64,000 bases of DNA from Nocardioides xinjiangensis (lineage in GTDB: Bacteria > Actinomycetota > Actinomycetes > Propionibacteriales > Nocardioidaceae): NCBI RefSeq assembly GCF_017916455.1, contig NZ_JAFMSY010000001.1:186001-250000 (forward strand), read 5' to 3'. Of the stretch, positions 38,693-46,783 are shown piece by piece (position 1 is the stretch's first letter; each line of letters opens with the position of its first letter). A model generated the notes under the pieces. That model was not told the DNA's origin. It ran no database searches and was given only the letters and a program-made list of their open reading frames with translations. A program made the position numbers and the translations under genes.

Positions 38693-39873
38693 CGCCCGTC
38701 GACGTCGTCGTCGCCCTGCTCCTGCTCGCCGCGGCGGCCGGAGCGCACCGCTTGGTCGCCGACCTGCGCACGCTGCCGCCGCCCCCGTCCCTCGCGCCGT
38801 CCCTCGCCCCGTTCCTCGCCGAGCCCCTCCCGACGGTGTCGGTCGTCGTGCCGGCGCGCGACGAGGAGGGCACCCTCCCCCACCTGCTGGGCTCGCTGCG
38901 CGAGCAGACCTTCCCGCCCGCCGAGGTGGTCGTCGTCGACGACGCCTCGGCCGACGACACGGCCGGCGTGGCGCGGGCCGCCGGCGCGCGGGTCGTGCCC
39001 GCCGGGACACCGCCGGAAGGATGGACGGGCAAGGCGTGGGCCTGCCACGTCGGCGCGGGCGCCACCCGGGGGGAGCTCCTGCTGTTCCTCGACGCCGACA
39101 CCGTCCTGGCACCCGACGCGCTGGCCGCCCTGGTCGCTGCCCGGGCGGAGCGGGGCGGGCTCGTGTCCGTGCAGCCGCACCACGTCGTCGTACGCGCCTA
39201 CGAGCAGCTGTCGGCGTACTTCAACGTCGTCGCGGTGATGGCCAGCTCGGCGTTCACCCGCCGCCCCGCGACCGTACCCATGGCCTTCGGGCCGTGCCTG
39301 CTGACGTCGCGCGGCGACCTCGAGCGTGCTGGCGGCCACGAGGGAGTGCGCGGAGAGATCCTCGACGACGCAGCGCTGGCCGCCGCGTACTTCCGCGCCG
39401 GGCTGCCCGTCTGGTGCGCCGTCGGCGGGACCAGCCTGCGGATGCGGAGCTACCCGGGCGGGATCGGACAGCTCGCCGCGGGGTGGACGAAGAACATCGC
39501 CTCGGGTGCGTCGTCGGCGGCGCCCGGCGCGACGCTGGCGACCGTCGCGTGGGTCAGCGCCCACCACGCCGTCGCGGTCGGCGCGATCGTGTCCCTCGTG
39601 GCCGTCACGACCGGTGCCGGCGGCGCCCTGGTCGCGGGCAGCCCGCTGCTCTGGGCGCTGGCCTACCTCGGCACCGCACTGCACCTGCGCTGGCTGCTCC
39701 GGCGCGTCGGCACGTTCCGCTGGTGGGCGTGGCTGCTCTTCCCGCTGCCGCTGCTGGCCTTCGACCTCATCTTCGCCAGGTCGGCGGCCCTCACCGCCGT
39801 GCGCCGGGCCGTGCCGTGGCGCGGCAGGGAGGTGGACCTCGCCCGCGGCGGGTCCGCCGGGAGGGCGGCCTGA
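38689..39873 (+). CDS. family 2 glycosyltransferase, membrane-bound (CrtQ-like)
   Basis: Transfers a sugar, probably to a hydroxylated or carboxylated carotenoid. The 394-residue protein has one N-terminal helix, the GT-A core SVVVPARDEEGTLPHLL, DDAS, the metal motif FLDADTV, a catalytic acidic pair in EILDDAAL, and three to four C-terminal helices. The C-terminal end RTR-like RRAVPWRGREV is basic. The next gene is CrtO-like, and the order glycosyltransferase-acyltransferase recalls crtQ-crtO of staphyloxanthin synthesis. Name assigned by context; sugar and acceptor unknown. Confidence 0.85.
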   Translation: MTPVDVVVALLLLAAAAGAHRLVADLRTLPPPPSLAPSLAPFLAEPLPTVSVVVPARDEEGTLPHLLGSLREQTFPPAEVVVVDDASADDTAGVARAAGARVVPAGTPPEGWTGKAWACHVGAGATRGELLLFLDADTVLAPDALAALVAARAERGGLVSVQPHHVVVRAYEQLSAYFNVVAVMASSAFTRRPATVPMAFGPCLLTSRGDLERAGGHEGVRGEILDDAALAAAYFRAGLPVWCAVGGTSLRMRSYPGGIGQLAAGWTKNIASGASSAAPGATLATVAWVSAHHAVAVGAIVSLVAVTTGAGGALVAGSPLLWALAYLGTALHLRWLLRRVGTFRWWAWLLFPLPLLAFDLIFARSAALTAVRRAVPWRGREVDLARGGSAGRAA

Positions 39874-40373
39874 TGCTGCGACTCGTGCTGCCCCAGACGG
39901 TGACCGTCGTGGTCGACGTGGTCGCCTGGGGTGTCTTCCACGCCGCCACCGGGTACGCCGCGCACCGCCTCGGGGAGCACCGGCTCGCCCGCGACGGCTG
40001 GGGCCTGCGTGAGCGGCGCTTCGAGCAGGGCGGCCGCTGGTACCGGCGCCGTCTGGGGATCCACCGCTGGAAGGACCGGCTCCCCGAGGCCGGGGCCCTG
40101 TTCGCCGGCGGCATCAGCAAGCGCGAGCTGCCCGCGCGCGACGTCGACGGCCTGCGGGTGTTCGTGCGCGAGACCCGGCGCGCGGAGCTGACGCACTGGT
40201 GGGCGATGTGGTGCGGCCCGCTGTTCGTGCTCTGGAACCCGCCGCTCGCGGCGACGCTGCTCGTCGCCTACGGGGTGCTCGTGAACATGCCGTTCATCCT
40301 CGTCCAGCGCTACAACCGCTTCCGCACGCAGGCGCTGATCAGCCGGCTCGAGCAGCCCCGGGGCACCGCATGA
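39873..40373 (+). CDS. CrtO-like carotenoid-glycoside acyltransferase
   Basis: A 166-residue membrane protein. The first hydrophobic segment (VVDVVAWGVFHAATGYAAHRL) is followed by the conserved block FEQGGRWYRRRLGIHRWKDRLPEAG, then GGISKRELP, a WWAMWCGPLFVLWNPP helix and a MPFILVQRYNRFR end. This pattern matches glycosyl-4,4'-diaponeurosporenoate acyltransferases (CrtO). It probably adds a fatty acyl group to the sugar put on by the preceding enzyme. Its ATG shares one base with the preceding stop (TGATG). Confidence 0.84.
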   Translation: MLRLVLPQTVTVVVDVVAWGVFHAATGYAAHRLGEHRLARDGWGLRERRFEQGGRWYRRRLGIHRWKDRLPEAGALFAGGISKRELPARDVDGLRVFVRETRRAELTHWWAMWCGPLFVLWNPPLAATLLVAYGVLVNMPFILVQRYNRFRTQALISRLEQPRGTA

Positions 40374-41338
40374 CCGGGCGACCGACGGACCGGAGCGGCG
40401 AGGGACGCACCCTCGTCGACCGCGTGCCCGCGGCCGGCCCGCACGAGGACGAGCCGCAGCAGGGCCACGACTCCTCGCGGCACGGCCCCGTCGCGCAGCT
40501 CCTCATCGCGTGGTCGCCGCTGAGCGCCATCCTCGTCGCCTACTGGGTCGCGCAGTGGATCACCGCCCCGCTCGGCACCGGCGACGGCGCCGACACCAAC
40601 CGCATCGGCGCCCGGCTCCACGTCCTCGGCCCGGCACGCGGGGACGAGGCACTCCTCGGCACGGTCCCGAGCGTCTGGCTCCAGGAGCGGCTCGTCGACG
40701 GGTCCACCCACTGGTGGGACGCGGTCGCCGCGGTCGTGTACATCACCCACTTCGTGACCATCCCGCTGATCACGGCGGTGGTGTGGTTCCGCCTGCGTGA
40801 GCGCTTCGGGGAGTGGCTCACCGCCGTGCTCACCATGTCGCTGCTCGGCATCGCGACCTACCTGGTCTACCCGGCCGCCCCGCCGTGGCTGGCCTCCGAC
40901 CGCGGCGACATCGGCACCGTGGACCGGATTTCCCACGTCGGCTGGGAGCACCTGGGACTCGACGCGGTGGCCCGGCTGGTGGAGCTGGGACAGTCGGGCA
41001 GCAACCCGGTGGCCGCCATGCCGTCGCTCCACGCCGGAGCCGCCCTCCTCGCGGCGCTGTTCCTGTGGCGGTCGGTCCGGTTGGTCGGGCGCGCCCTGCT
41101 CGCGGCGTACGCGCTCGCCATGGCGGCGACCCTCGTCCACACCGGCGAGCACTACGTCGTCGACGTGCTGGCCGGCTGGCTGGTCGCGTCGCTGGGCGCG
41201 CTGGCGGCGCACGGCGTCCGGCGACGCCGCGACCGGTGCGCATGGACGTCCGTGGCCCGGGTACCTCCGGGCGACAGGACGGCCCGGCCGTCGGGAGCAC
41301 GCCCGCCGGGTGGGCGCCGGATCGGGGAGGCGTCGTGA
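40370..41338 (+). CDS. PAP2 superfamily membrane phosphatase/transferase
   Basis: A 322-residue protein with five or six helices. The PAP2 signature is visible as MPSLHAGAALL and HTGEHYVVDVLAGW, giving the His and Asp of the catalytic triad; the layout resembles inositol-phosphoryl transferases of the Aur1 type. The N-terminal 45 residues are polar and the C-terminal 50 are basic and disordered. Role in the operon is unclear: it may release pyrophosphate from a polyprenyl substrate or move a phospho-head group to a lipid. It overlaps the CrtO-like stop (ATGA). The next gene comes after 57 bases, the only real gap in the operon. Confidence 0.82.
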   Translation: MTGRPTDRSGEGRTLVDRVPAAGPHEDEPQQGHDSSRHGPVAQLLIAWSPLSAILVAYWVAQWITAPLGTGDGADTNRIGARLHVLGPARGDEALLGTVPSVWLQERLVDGSTHWWDAVAAVVYITHFVTIPLITAVVWFRLRERFGEWLTAVLTMSLLGIATYLVYPAAPPWLASDRGDIGTVDRISHVGWEHLGLDAVARLVELGQSGSNPVAAMPSLHAGAALLAALFLWRSVRLVGRALLAAYALAMAATLVHTGEHYVVDVLAGWLVASLGALAAHGVRRRRDRCAWTSVARVPPGDRTARPSGARPPGGRRIGEAS

Positions 41339-41395
41339 CGGCGAGACCACTCGAGGGACGCACCCGGGGACCGGCCGGAACCGACGGAGGTCGCC

Positions 41396-42223
41396 GTGAC
41401 TGCCGGCGTGGCGCCTGACCGGGTGCCGGACGCCTCCGCGCTGCGCGGCGTCGTCGTCGCCGCGCACCCCGGGCCGGCCCTCGCAGTCACCGTCCTGGTC
41501 GGGCTGCTGGTGCTCGCGCAGGGGCTGGCCGCCGGCCGCGGGATCCTCGTGGTGGCCGCCGTGCTGGCCGGGCAGCTCTCGATCGGCTGGAGCAACGACC
41601 TCGTCGACCGGGCCCGCGACCGCACGGCAGGCCGGACCGACAAGCCGCTGGCGACCGGGGCCGCGTCGGTCACCGCCGTGCGGGTCGCCTGCCTGGGCGC
41701 CGTGGCTGCGTGCATCCCTCTGTCGGTCGCGCTCGGCCCCCGCGCCGGACTGCTGCACCTGGTGTGCACGGCGTCGGGCTGGGCCTACAACCTCGGCCTC
41801 AAGGCCACCGTCTGGTCGTGGGTGCCCTACGCGGTCACCTTCGGCGGGCTGACGGCTGTCGTGACCCTCGCCGACGGCGAGGCGCCGCCGTGGTGGTGGC
41901 CCGTCGCCGCCGCGCTCCTCGGCGTGGGCGCCCACCTGCTGAACGTCCTGCCCGACCTCGACGACGACGCCGCCACGGGCGTGCGCGGCCTGCCCCACCG
42001 GCTGGGCCGCGGTCGCATCGCGCCGGTCGCCGCCGCGGTGCTCGTCGCGGCGTCCGCGGTCGCGCTGGTGGGCGCCGCTCCCCCGATCCCGGTCGCGGTG
42101 GGGGTCGGCGTCGTCGTCCTGGTGCTGGGCGCGGTCGTCGTCAGGAGCCGCGGCCGGACGCCGTTCGTGGCGGCCGTGGCGGTCGCGCTCGTCGACGCCC
42201 TGCTGCTGGTGGTCGCGCGATGA
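41396..42223 (+). CDS. UbiA-family prenyltransferase
   Basis: Integral-membrane prenyltransferase of 275 residues with about eight helices. Both Asp-rich metal motifs are present: NDLVDRARD at residues 67-75 and DLDDD at 187-191. GTG 41396 follows GGAGGTCGCC. Substrates of this family include aromatic rings (quinone paths), lycopene (C50 elongases) and sugar phosphates. Its next neighbours are a geranylgeranyl-reductase-like gene and a type III polyketide synthase, which favours prenylation of a phenolic polyketide. A CrtEb-like elongase role is the alternative, because crt genes are in the same operon. Confidence 0.86.
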   Translation: MTAGVAPDRVPDASALRGVVVAAHPGPALAVTVLVGLLVLAQGLAAGRGILVVAAVLAGQLSIGWSNDLVDRARDRTAGRTDKPLATGAASVTAVRVACLGAVAACIPLSVALGPRAGLLHLVCTASGWAYNLGLKATVWSWVPYAVTFGGLTAVVTLADGEAPPWWWPVAAALLGVGAHLLNVLPDLDDDAATGVRGLPHRLGRGRIAPVAAAVLVAASAVALVGAAPPIPVAVGVGVVVLVLGAVVVRSRGRTPFVAAVAVALVDALLLVVAR

Positions 42224-43470
42224 CCGGGGGCGAGCGGCCCGAAGTGCCGCGGGAGCACTGGGACGTCGTGGTCGTGGGGGCCGGCCCCGCCGGCTCGTCG
42301 GCCGCGCTCGGTGCCCTCGCCGAGGACCCGTCCCTGCGGGTGCTGCTCCTGGACCGCGCCGACTTCCCGCGGGACAAGTCGTGCGGCGACGGCATCGCCC
42401 CCCACGTGCTCGACGCGCTCGCGGAGGTCGGTGCCGGGGACGTCGTCGACGGCTGGCGGCCGCTGCGCGACCTGGAGCTCTCGCGTGGCGACGTCACGGT
42501 CTCCGGTCCCATGCGGCGCGAGGTCCACGTGGTGCCGCGCCGCGTCCTCGACGCCCGGCTGGTCGAGCACGCCGTCGCCGCCGGTGCCGTCCTGCGCCGA
42601 CACCGGGCCTCCTCGCTGTCGACCGGACCCGGCGCGCCGCTCGTGTCCGGCGAGATCGGCGCGGAGGTCGTCGTGGGCGCCGACGGCGCGCACTCCCTGG
42701 TCCGCAGCGTGCTGCTCGGCGGGCGCCGGCAGCCTCGCGCCATCGCCATCCGCGGCTACGCCCCGACCCCGCCGGAGCTGGCCGGGCGGCAGGTGATCCG
42801 CTACGGCCACCGCGGCCAGCCGTCGTACGCCTGGGCCTTCGACCGCGGCGACGGGCTGGCCAACGTCGGCTACGGCGAGCTGCTCCCGGGCGGGGGCGCC
42901 GGCTCGCCCGCGCCCAGCCGGCGGCTGCTGCTCGGCGAGCTCGAGCGGCTGGTGCCGGGCGCGGCGGCCACCGGCACGGACTGGCGCGGGCACCACCTGC
43001 CGCTGAGCACGTGGCGGTGGGACCAGCCCGACGGAGCCGTGCTCCTTGCCGGCGACGCGGCCGGGCTCGTCAACCCGATGACCGGCGAGGGCATCTACTA
43101 CGCCGTCGCGACGGGCATCGCCGCGGGGCGCCACGCCGCGCGCGCGGTGGCGGCCGGCGACCCGGCGGGCGCGGGTGCGCGCCACCGCCGTGCCGTCCGC
43201 GGCATGCTCGGTGCCCACCTGCGGCACACGTGGGCCGCGTCGCGCCTGTCCCGCTCGCCGCGCGTGGTGGACGCCGGGATCCGGGCCGCCGGGCGTGACC
43301 GCCACGTGTTCGACACCCTCGTCGAGCTCGGCCTCGGCGCCGGCCGCATCGACGCCCGACTGGCCCGAGGGCTGGTCGGCGGCCTGCTGCGACCGACCGA
43401 CCCACGCTTCGGCCGACCTGCTCCCGACCGACCTGCTCCCGACCCCCAAACCCCGAGGTGGCTGACATGA
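42220..43470 (+). CDS. geranylgeranyl reductase-family flavoprotein
   Basis: FAD-dependent reductase of 416 residues. Family marks are [15 protein letters not shown], the KSCGDGIAP segment, the [19 protein letters not shown] element resembling the lipid-binding motif of geranylgeranyl reductases, and [18 protein letters not shown]. It would saturate double bonds in a prenyl chain, as in menaquinone or archaeal lipid paths. The C-terminal tail contains a 15-base duplication (CGACCTGCTCCCGAC twice, 43414-43443) coding for [11 protein letters not shown]. It overlaps UbiA and the polyketide synthase gene. Confidence 0.86.
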   Translation: MTGGERPEVPREHWDVVVVGAGPAGSSAALGALAEDPSLRVLLLDRADFPRDKSCGDGIAPHVLDALAEVGAGDVVDGWRPLRDLELSRGDVTVSGPMRREVHVVPRRVLDARLVEHAVAAGAVLRRHRASSLSTGPGAPLVSGEIGAEVVVGADGAHSLVRSVLLGGRRQPRAIAIRGYAPTPPELAGRQVIRYGHRGQPSYAWAFDRGDGLANVGYGELLPGGGAGSPAPSRRLLLGELERLVPGAAATGTDWRGHHLPLSTWRWDQPDGAVLLAGDAAGLVNPMTGEGIYYAVATGIAAGRHAARAVAAGDPAGAGARHRRAVRGMLGAHLRHTWAASRLSRSPRVVDAGIRAAGRDRHVFDTLVELGLGAGRIDARLARGLVGGLLRPTDPRFGRPAPDRPAPDPQTPRWLT

Positions 43471-44525
43471 GGATCCTCTCCGTGCGGGGCGCGCTGCCCG
43501 CGCACTCCCACTCGCAGGCGGAGATCACCGAGGCGTTCTCCGAGGTGGTCGGCACGCAGGGCGGCGTCGACCGGGCGCTGCTGCGCCGGTTCCACGCCAA
43601 CGCGGGCGTCGAGCGACGCCACACGGTGCTCCCCCTCGAGGAGTACGCCGATCTCGGCGACTTCGGCCACGCCAACGACCGGTTCATCGAGCACGCCGTC
43701 GAGCTGGGCTCGCGCGCCCTCGAGGACGCCCTCAAGGCCGCCGACCTCACGCCGTCCGACGTCGACCTGGTGGTCACCGCCACCGTCACGGGGCTGGCGG
43801 TGCCCTCCCTCGACGCCCGCATCGCCGGGCAGGTCGGGCTGCGCGAGGACGTGCGCCGCATGCCGCTCGTCGGCCTCGGCTGCGTCGCCGGGGCCGCAGG
43901 CATCGCCCGCGTCCACGACTACCTGCTGGGCCACCCGGGGCACACCGCTGTCCTCGTGGCGGTGGAGCTGTGCTCGCTGACCGTGCAGCGCGACGACGTC
44001 TCCGTGCCGAACCTCGTCGCCAGCGGGCTCTTCGGCGACGGCGCGGCCGCCGTCGTGGCGGTCGGGGACTCCGTGCGCCCGGGGCCGGTGGAGGTGCTCG
44101 ACTCCCGCAGCCGGCTCTACCCCCACAGCGAGCGCACGATGGGGTTCGACGTGACGGGCAACGGGCTGCGCATCGTGCTCGACGCCGAGGTGCCCACCCT
44201 CGTCGGGCGCTACCTCCGCCGCGACGTGGACGCCTTCCTGGCCGACCACGCGCTCACCCGCGCGGACATCGACTGGTGGGTGTGCCACCCGGGCGGACCC
44301 AAGGTCATCGAGGCGCTGGAGGAGGCGCTGGAGGTGCCCCGGGACGCCGTGCAGCTCACGTGGGACTCGCTGGCCCGGGTCGGCAACCTCTCGTCGGTCT
44401 CGGTGCTGCACGTCCTCGAGGACACGATGCGCGACCGCCCGCCGGCACCCGGCACCCGCGGCGTGCTCATGGCGATGGGCCCGGGGTTCTGCTCGGAGCT
44501 CGTGCTGCTGCGGGCGGCGTCGTGA
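43467..44525 (+). CDS. type III polyketide synthase
   Basis: Chalcone/stilbene-synthase-type enzyme of 352 residues that condenses an acyl-CoA starter with malonyl-CoA. The Cys-His-Asn triad is intact: Cys139 in [10 protein letters not shown], His274 in VCHPGGPKV and Asn307 in GNLSS. Absence of bulky plant-type gatekeepers in the surrounding text agrees with bacterial long-chain (alkylresorcinol or pyrone) enzymes, though this is inference. ATG 43467 overlaps the reductase stop; an earlier GTG at 43458 has no overlap logic. With the following methyltransferase and flavoprotein it mirrors the phenolic-lipid set SrsA-SrsB-SrsC of Streptomyces griseus. Confidence 0.93.
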   Translation: MRILSVRGALPAHSHSQAEITEAFSEVVGTQGGVDRALLRRFHANAGVERRHTVLPLEEYADLGDFGHANDRFIEHAVELGSRALEDALKAADLTPSDVDLVVTATVTGLAVPSLDARIAGQVGLREDVRRMPLVGLGCVAGAAGIARVHDYLLGHPGHTAVLVAVELCSLTVQRDDVSVPNLVASGLFGDGAAAVVAVGDSVRPGPVEVLDSRSRLYPHSERTMGFDVTGNGLRIVLDAEVPTLVGRYLRRDVDAFLADHALTRADIDWWVCHPGGPKVIEALEEALEVPRDAVQLTWDSLARVGNLSSVSVLHVLEDTMRDRPPAPGTRGVLMAMGPGFCSELVLLRAAS

Positions 44526-45058
44526 CCGGTCTGCTCGCCTTCACCGTCCTCGTCGCCCTCGTCGGGCTCGAGCGCGTCGCCGAGCTGGTCGTCTCCACGC
44601 GCAACGCCGCCTGGAGCCGCGAGCGGGGCGGCGTGGAGTCCGGGCTCGGGCACTTCCCCTTCATGGTCGTGCTCCACACCGGCCTGCTCGTCGGTGCGCT
44701 GGTCGAGGCCTGGGTCCGCCGTCCGGACGTGCCCCCGCTGCTCGCCTGGTCGATGCTCGCGCTGGTCGTCGCGTCGCAGGCCCTGCGGTGGTGGTGCATC
44801 GCCACCCTCGGGCGACGCTGGAACACCCGCGTCATCGTCGTGCCCGGGCTGGCCCCCGTCCGTTCCGGGCCGTACCGGCTGATGCGCCACCCCAACTACG
44901 TGGCCGTGGTCGTCGAGGGCGTCGCCCTGCCCCTCGTGCACGCCGCCTGGGTCACCGCGCTCGTCTTCACCGTGCTCAACGCCGTCCTGCTCGCCGTCCG
45001 CATCCGCGTCGAGGACGCCGCCCTCTCCACCCTGCCCTCGGGAGCCGGGGGTGCGTGA
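44522..45058 (+). CDS. ICMT-like membrane methyltransferase
   Basis: A 178-residue integral membrane protein of the isoprenylcysteine carboxyl methyltransferase family. SAM-binding residues are seen in [18 protein letters not shown] and in the final RIRVEDAAL region. Bacterial relatives next to type III polyketide synthases (SrsB type) O-methylate alkylresorcinols or related phenols. GTG 44522 overlaps the synthase stop (GTGA). It overlaps the next gene by eight bases. No CAAX protein is implied. Confidence 0.88.
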   Translation: MTGLLAFTVLVALVGLERVAELVVSTRNAAWSRERGGVESGLGHFPFMVVLHTGLLVGALVEAWVRRPDVPPLLAWSMLALVVASQALRWWCIATLGRRWNTRVIVVPGLAPVRSGPYRLMRHPNYVAVVVEGVALPLVHAAWVTALVFTVLNAVLLAVRIRVEDAALSTLPSGAGGA

Positions 45059-46085
45059 CCTCGTCGTGGCCGGCGGCGGCCCGGTCGGGATGGCGGCGGC
45101 GCTGCACGCCCACCGGGCGGGCCTGTCCGTCGTGGTGCGCGAGCCACGCACCGGGCCCATCGACAAGGCGTGCGGCGAGGGGCTCATGCCCGGGGCCGTC
45201 GCCGAGTTGGCCCGGATCGGCGTGCACCCCCGCGGCCGGCACCTCGCCGGCATCCACTACCTCGACGGTACGGGGGCCGGGGCCACCGCGCGCTTCACCG
45301 CCGGTCCGGGCAGGGGCGTGCGCCGCACCGTCCTGCACGACGCCCTCGCCCAGCGGCTCGCCGAGGCGGGCATCGCCGTCGAGGCCCGCGCGGTCACCGA
45401 CGTCGGCGACGCCGGCGACCACCTCCTCGTCGACGGCGAGCCGGTCCGCCACCTCATCGCCGCCGACGGGCTGCACTCCCCCGTGCGCCGCCTCGTGGGG
45501 CTCGACGGGCCGCCCGCGACCCGGCGGCGGTTCGGCCAGCGCTGCCACGTCCAGCAGGCGCCCTGGACCGAGCTGGTCGAGGTGCACTGGTCGCACCGCG
45601 CCGAGGCCTACGTCACGCCGGTCGACGACGACCTCGTCGGCGTGGCCGTGCTGGGTGAGGCCGGCTCGCGGTTCGACGACCTGCTCGACGACTTCCCGCG
45701 CCTGCGCGAGCGCCTCACCGGCGCCCGGACCCGGGTGCTCGGCGCCGGCCCGCTCCGCCAGCGGGCGCGCGCCCGGTCGGCCGGACGCGTGCTGCTGGTC
45801 GGCGACGCCGGCGGCTACGTCGACGCGCTCACCGGGGAGGGCATCGCCCTCGGCCTCGCGCAGGCGCGCGCGGCCGTCGCCTGCCTCGCCGCCGGCCGGC
45901 CCGACCACTACGAGGCGCAGGCGCGCCGCCTGGTGCGGCGGCACGAGCTGCTCACCCTCGCGCTGCTGCGCGCGACCGCGCACCCGCCGGTGCGCCGCGG
46001 CCTGGTGCCGGCGGCCACCCGGCTGCCCTGGCTCTTCTCCGCCGCCGTCAACCAGCTCGCCCGACCCGTGGGGAGGCCCGCATGA
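45051..46085 (+). CDS. FAD-dependent monooxygenase (SrsC-like)
   Basis: Flavoprotein of 344 residues with the PHBH-type fold. It has VVAGGGPVGMAAALHAHRAG, the DKACGEGLMPGAVAEL segment, an AADGLHSPVRRLVG motif and GDAGGYVDALTGEGIALGL. Relatives hydroxylate a methylated alkylresorcinol so that it oxidises to a quinone; others are geranylgeranyl reductases. The KACGEGLMP motif fits the former slightly better. GTG 45051 lies eight bases inside the methyltransferase gene. Confidence 0.86.
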   Translation: MRDLVVAGGGPVGMAAALHAHRAGLSVVVREPRTGPIDKACGEGLMPGAVAELARIGVHPRGRHLAGIHYLDGTGAGATARFTAGPGRGVRRTVLHDALAQRLAEAGIAVEARAVTDVGDAGDHLLVDGEPVRHLIAADGLHSPVRRLVGLDGPPATRRRFGQRCHVQQAPWTELVEVHWSHRAEAYVTPVDDDLVGVAVLGEAGSRFDDLLDDFPRLRERLTGARTRVLGAGPLRQRARARSAGRVLLVGDAGGYVDALTGEGIALGLAQARAAVACLAAGRPDHYEAQARRLVRRHELLTLALLRATAHPPVRRGLVPAATRLPWLFSAAVNQLARPVGRPA

Positions 46086-46714
46086 CCGACACCCAGCCCG
46101 ACACCCAGCCCGACACCCAGCCCGCCCGTGAGCTGGTGGTGCTGCTCGACGAGGAGGGACGCGCCGTCGGCACCGCCGACAAGGCCACGGTCCACCACGC
46201 CGAGACCCCGCTGCACCTGGCGTTCTCGTGCTACCTGTTCGACGGCGAGGGCCGGGTCCTCGTCACGCAGCGGGCGACCGACAAGGCGACGTTCCCCGGG
46301 GTGTGGACCAACAGCTGCTGCGGCCACCCCGGGCCCGGCGAGGCGCTCGACGAGGCCGTACGGCGACGGGTGCGGCAGGAGCTCGGCACCACCGTCACCG
46401 ACCTCCGGCTGGTGCTGCCGCGGTTCCGCTACCGGGCCGAGCAGGCGGGGGTGGTGGAGAACGAGATCTGTCCCGTCTACGTGGGCACCGCCGAGGGTCC
46501 CGTCACCGCGGACCCGACGGAGGTGGGCGCCGCCGGCTGGGAGTCCTGGAGCGACTTCCGCGCCGCCGTGCTCGACGGGAGCAGGGAGGTGTCGGTGTGG
46601 TGCCGCGCCCAGGTGGAGCAGCTGCCCGAGGACCCGCTCGCGGCGACCGCTGCTCCCGAGGCCGACCTGCCGCCGGCCGCCCGGCCGCCGTCGGCGGGCG
46701 GCGCCGACGACTGA
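46082..46714 (+). CDS. idi: isopentenyl-diphosphate delta-isomerase, type 1
   Basis: Interconverts IPP and DMAPP and so balances the isoprenoid pool for crtE and UbiA. The 210-residue Nudix protein has the active-site Cys in TNSCCGHPGPGE, the Nudix-like region EAVRRRVRQELG and the second catalytic Glu in VVENEICPVY. The N-terminus carries three perfect 12-base repeats (GACACCCAGCCC, 46088-46123) coding for DTQP units. ATG 46082 overlaps the preceding stop. It closes the overlapping operon. Confidence 0.94.
   Translation: MTDTQPDTQPDTQPARELVVLLDEEGRAVGTADKATVHHAETPLHLAFSCYLFDGEGRVLVTQRATDKATFPGVWTNSCCGHPGPGEALDEAVRRRVRQELGTTVTDLRLVLPRFRYRAEQAGVVENEICPVYVGTAEGPVTADPTEVGAAGWESWSDFRAAVLDGSREVSVWCRAQVEQLPEDPLAATAAPEADLPPAARPPSAGGADD
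46088..46123 (+). repeat. three tandem 12-bp units in the idi 5' end
   Basis: GACACCCAGCCC occurs three times without interruption and adds three DTQP units in frame to the IPP isomerase N-terminus. The copy number may vary between strains without breaking the frame. Confidence 0.9.
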
Positions 46715-46783
46715 GCAGGGCGGGTTGCGCCGTTCGCCTGCCCGCGTGAGGACTGGTGTGACAGGCTGGGCACCGGCACCTCC

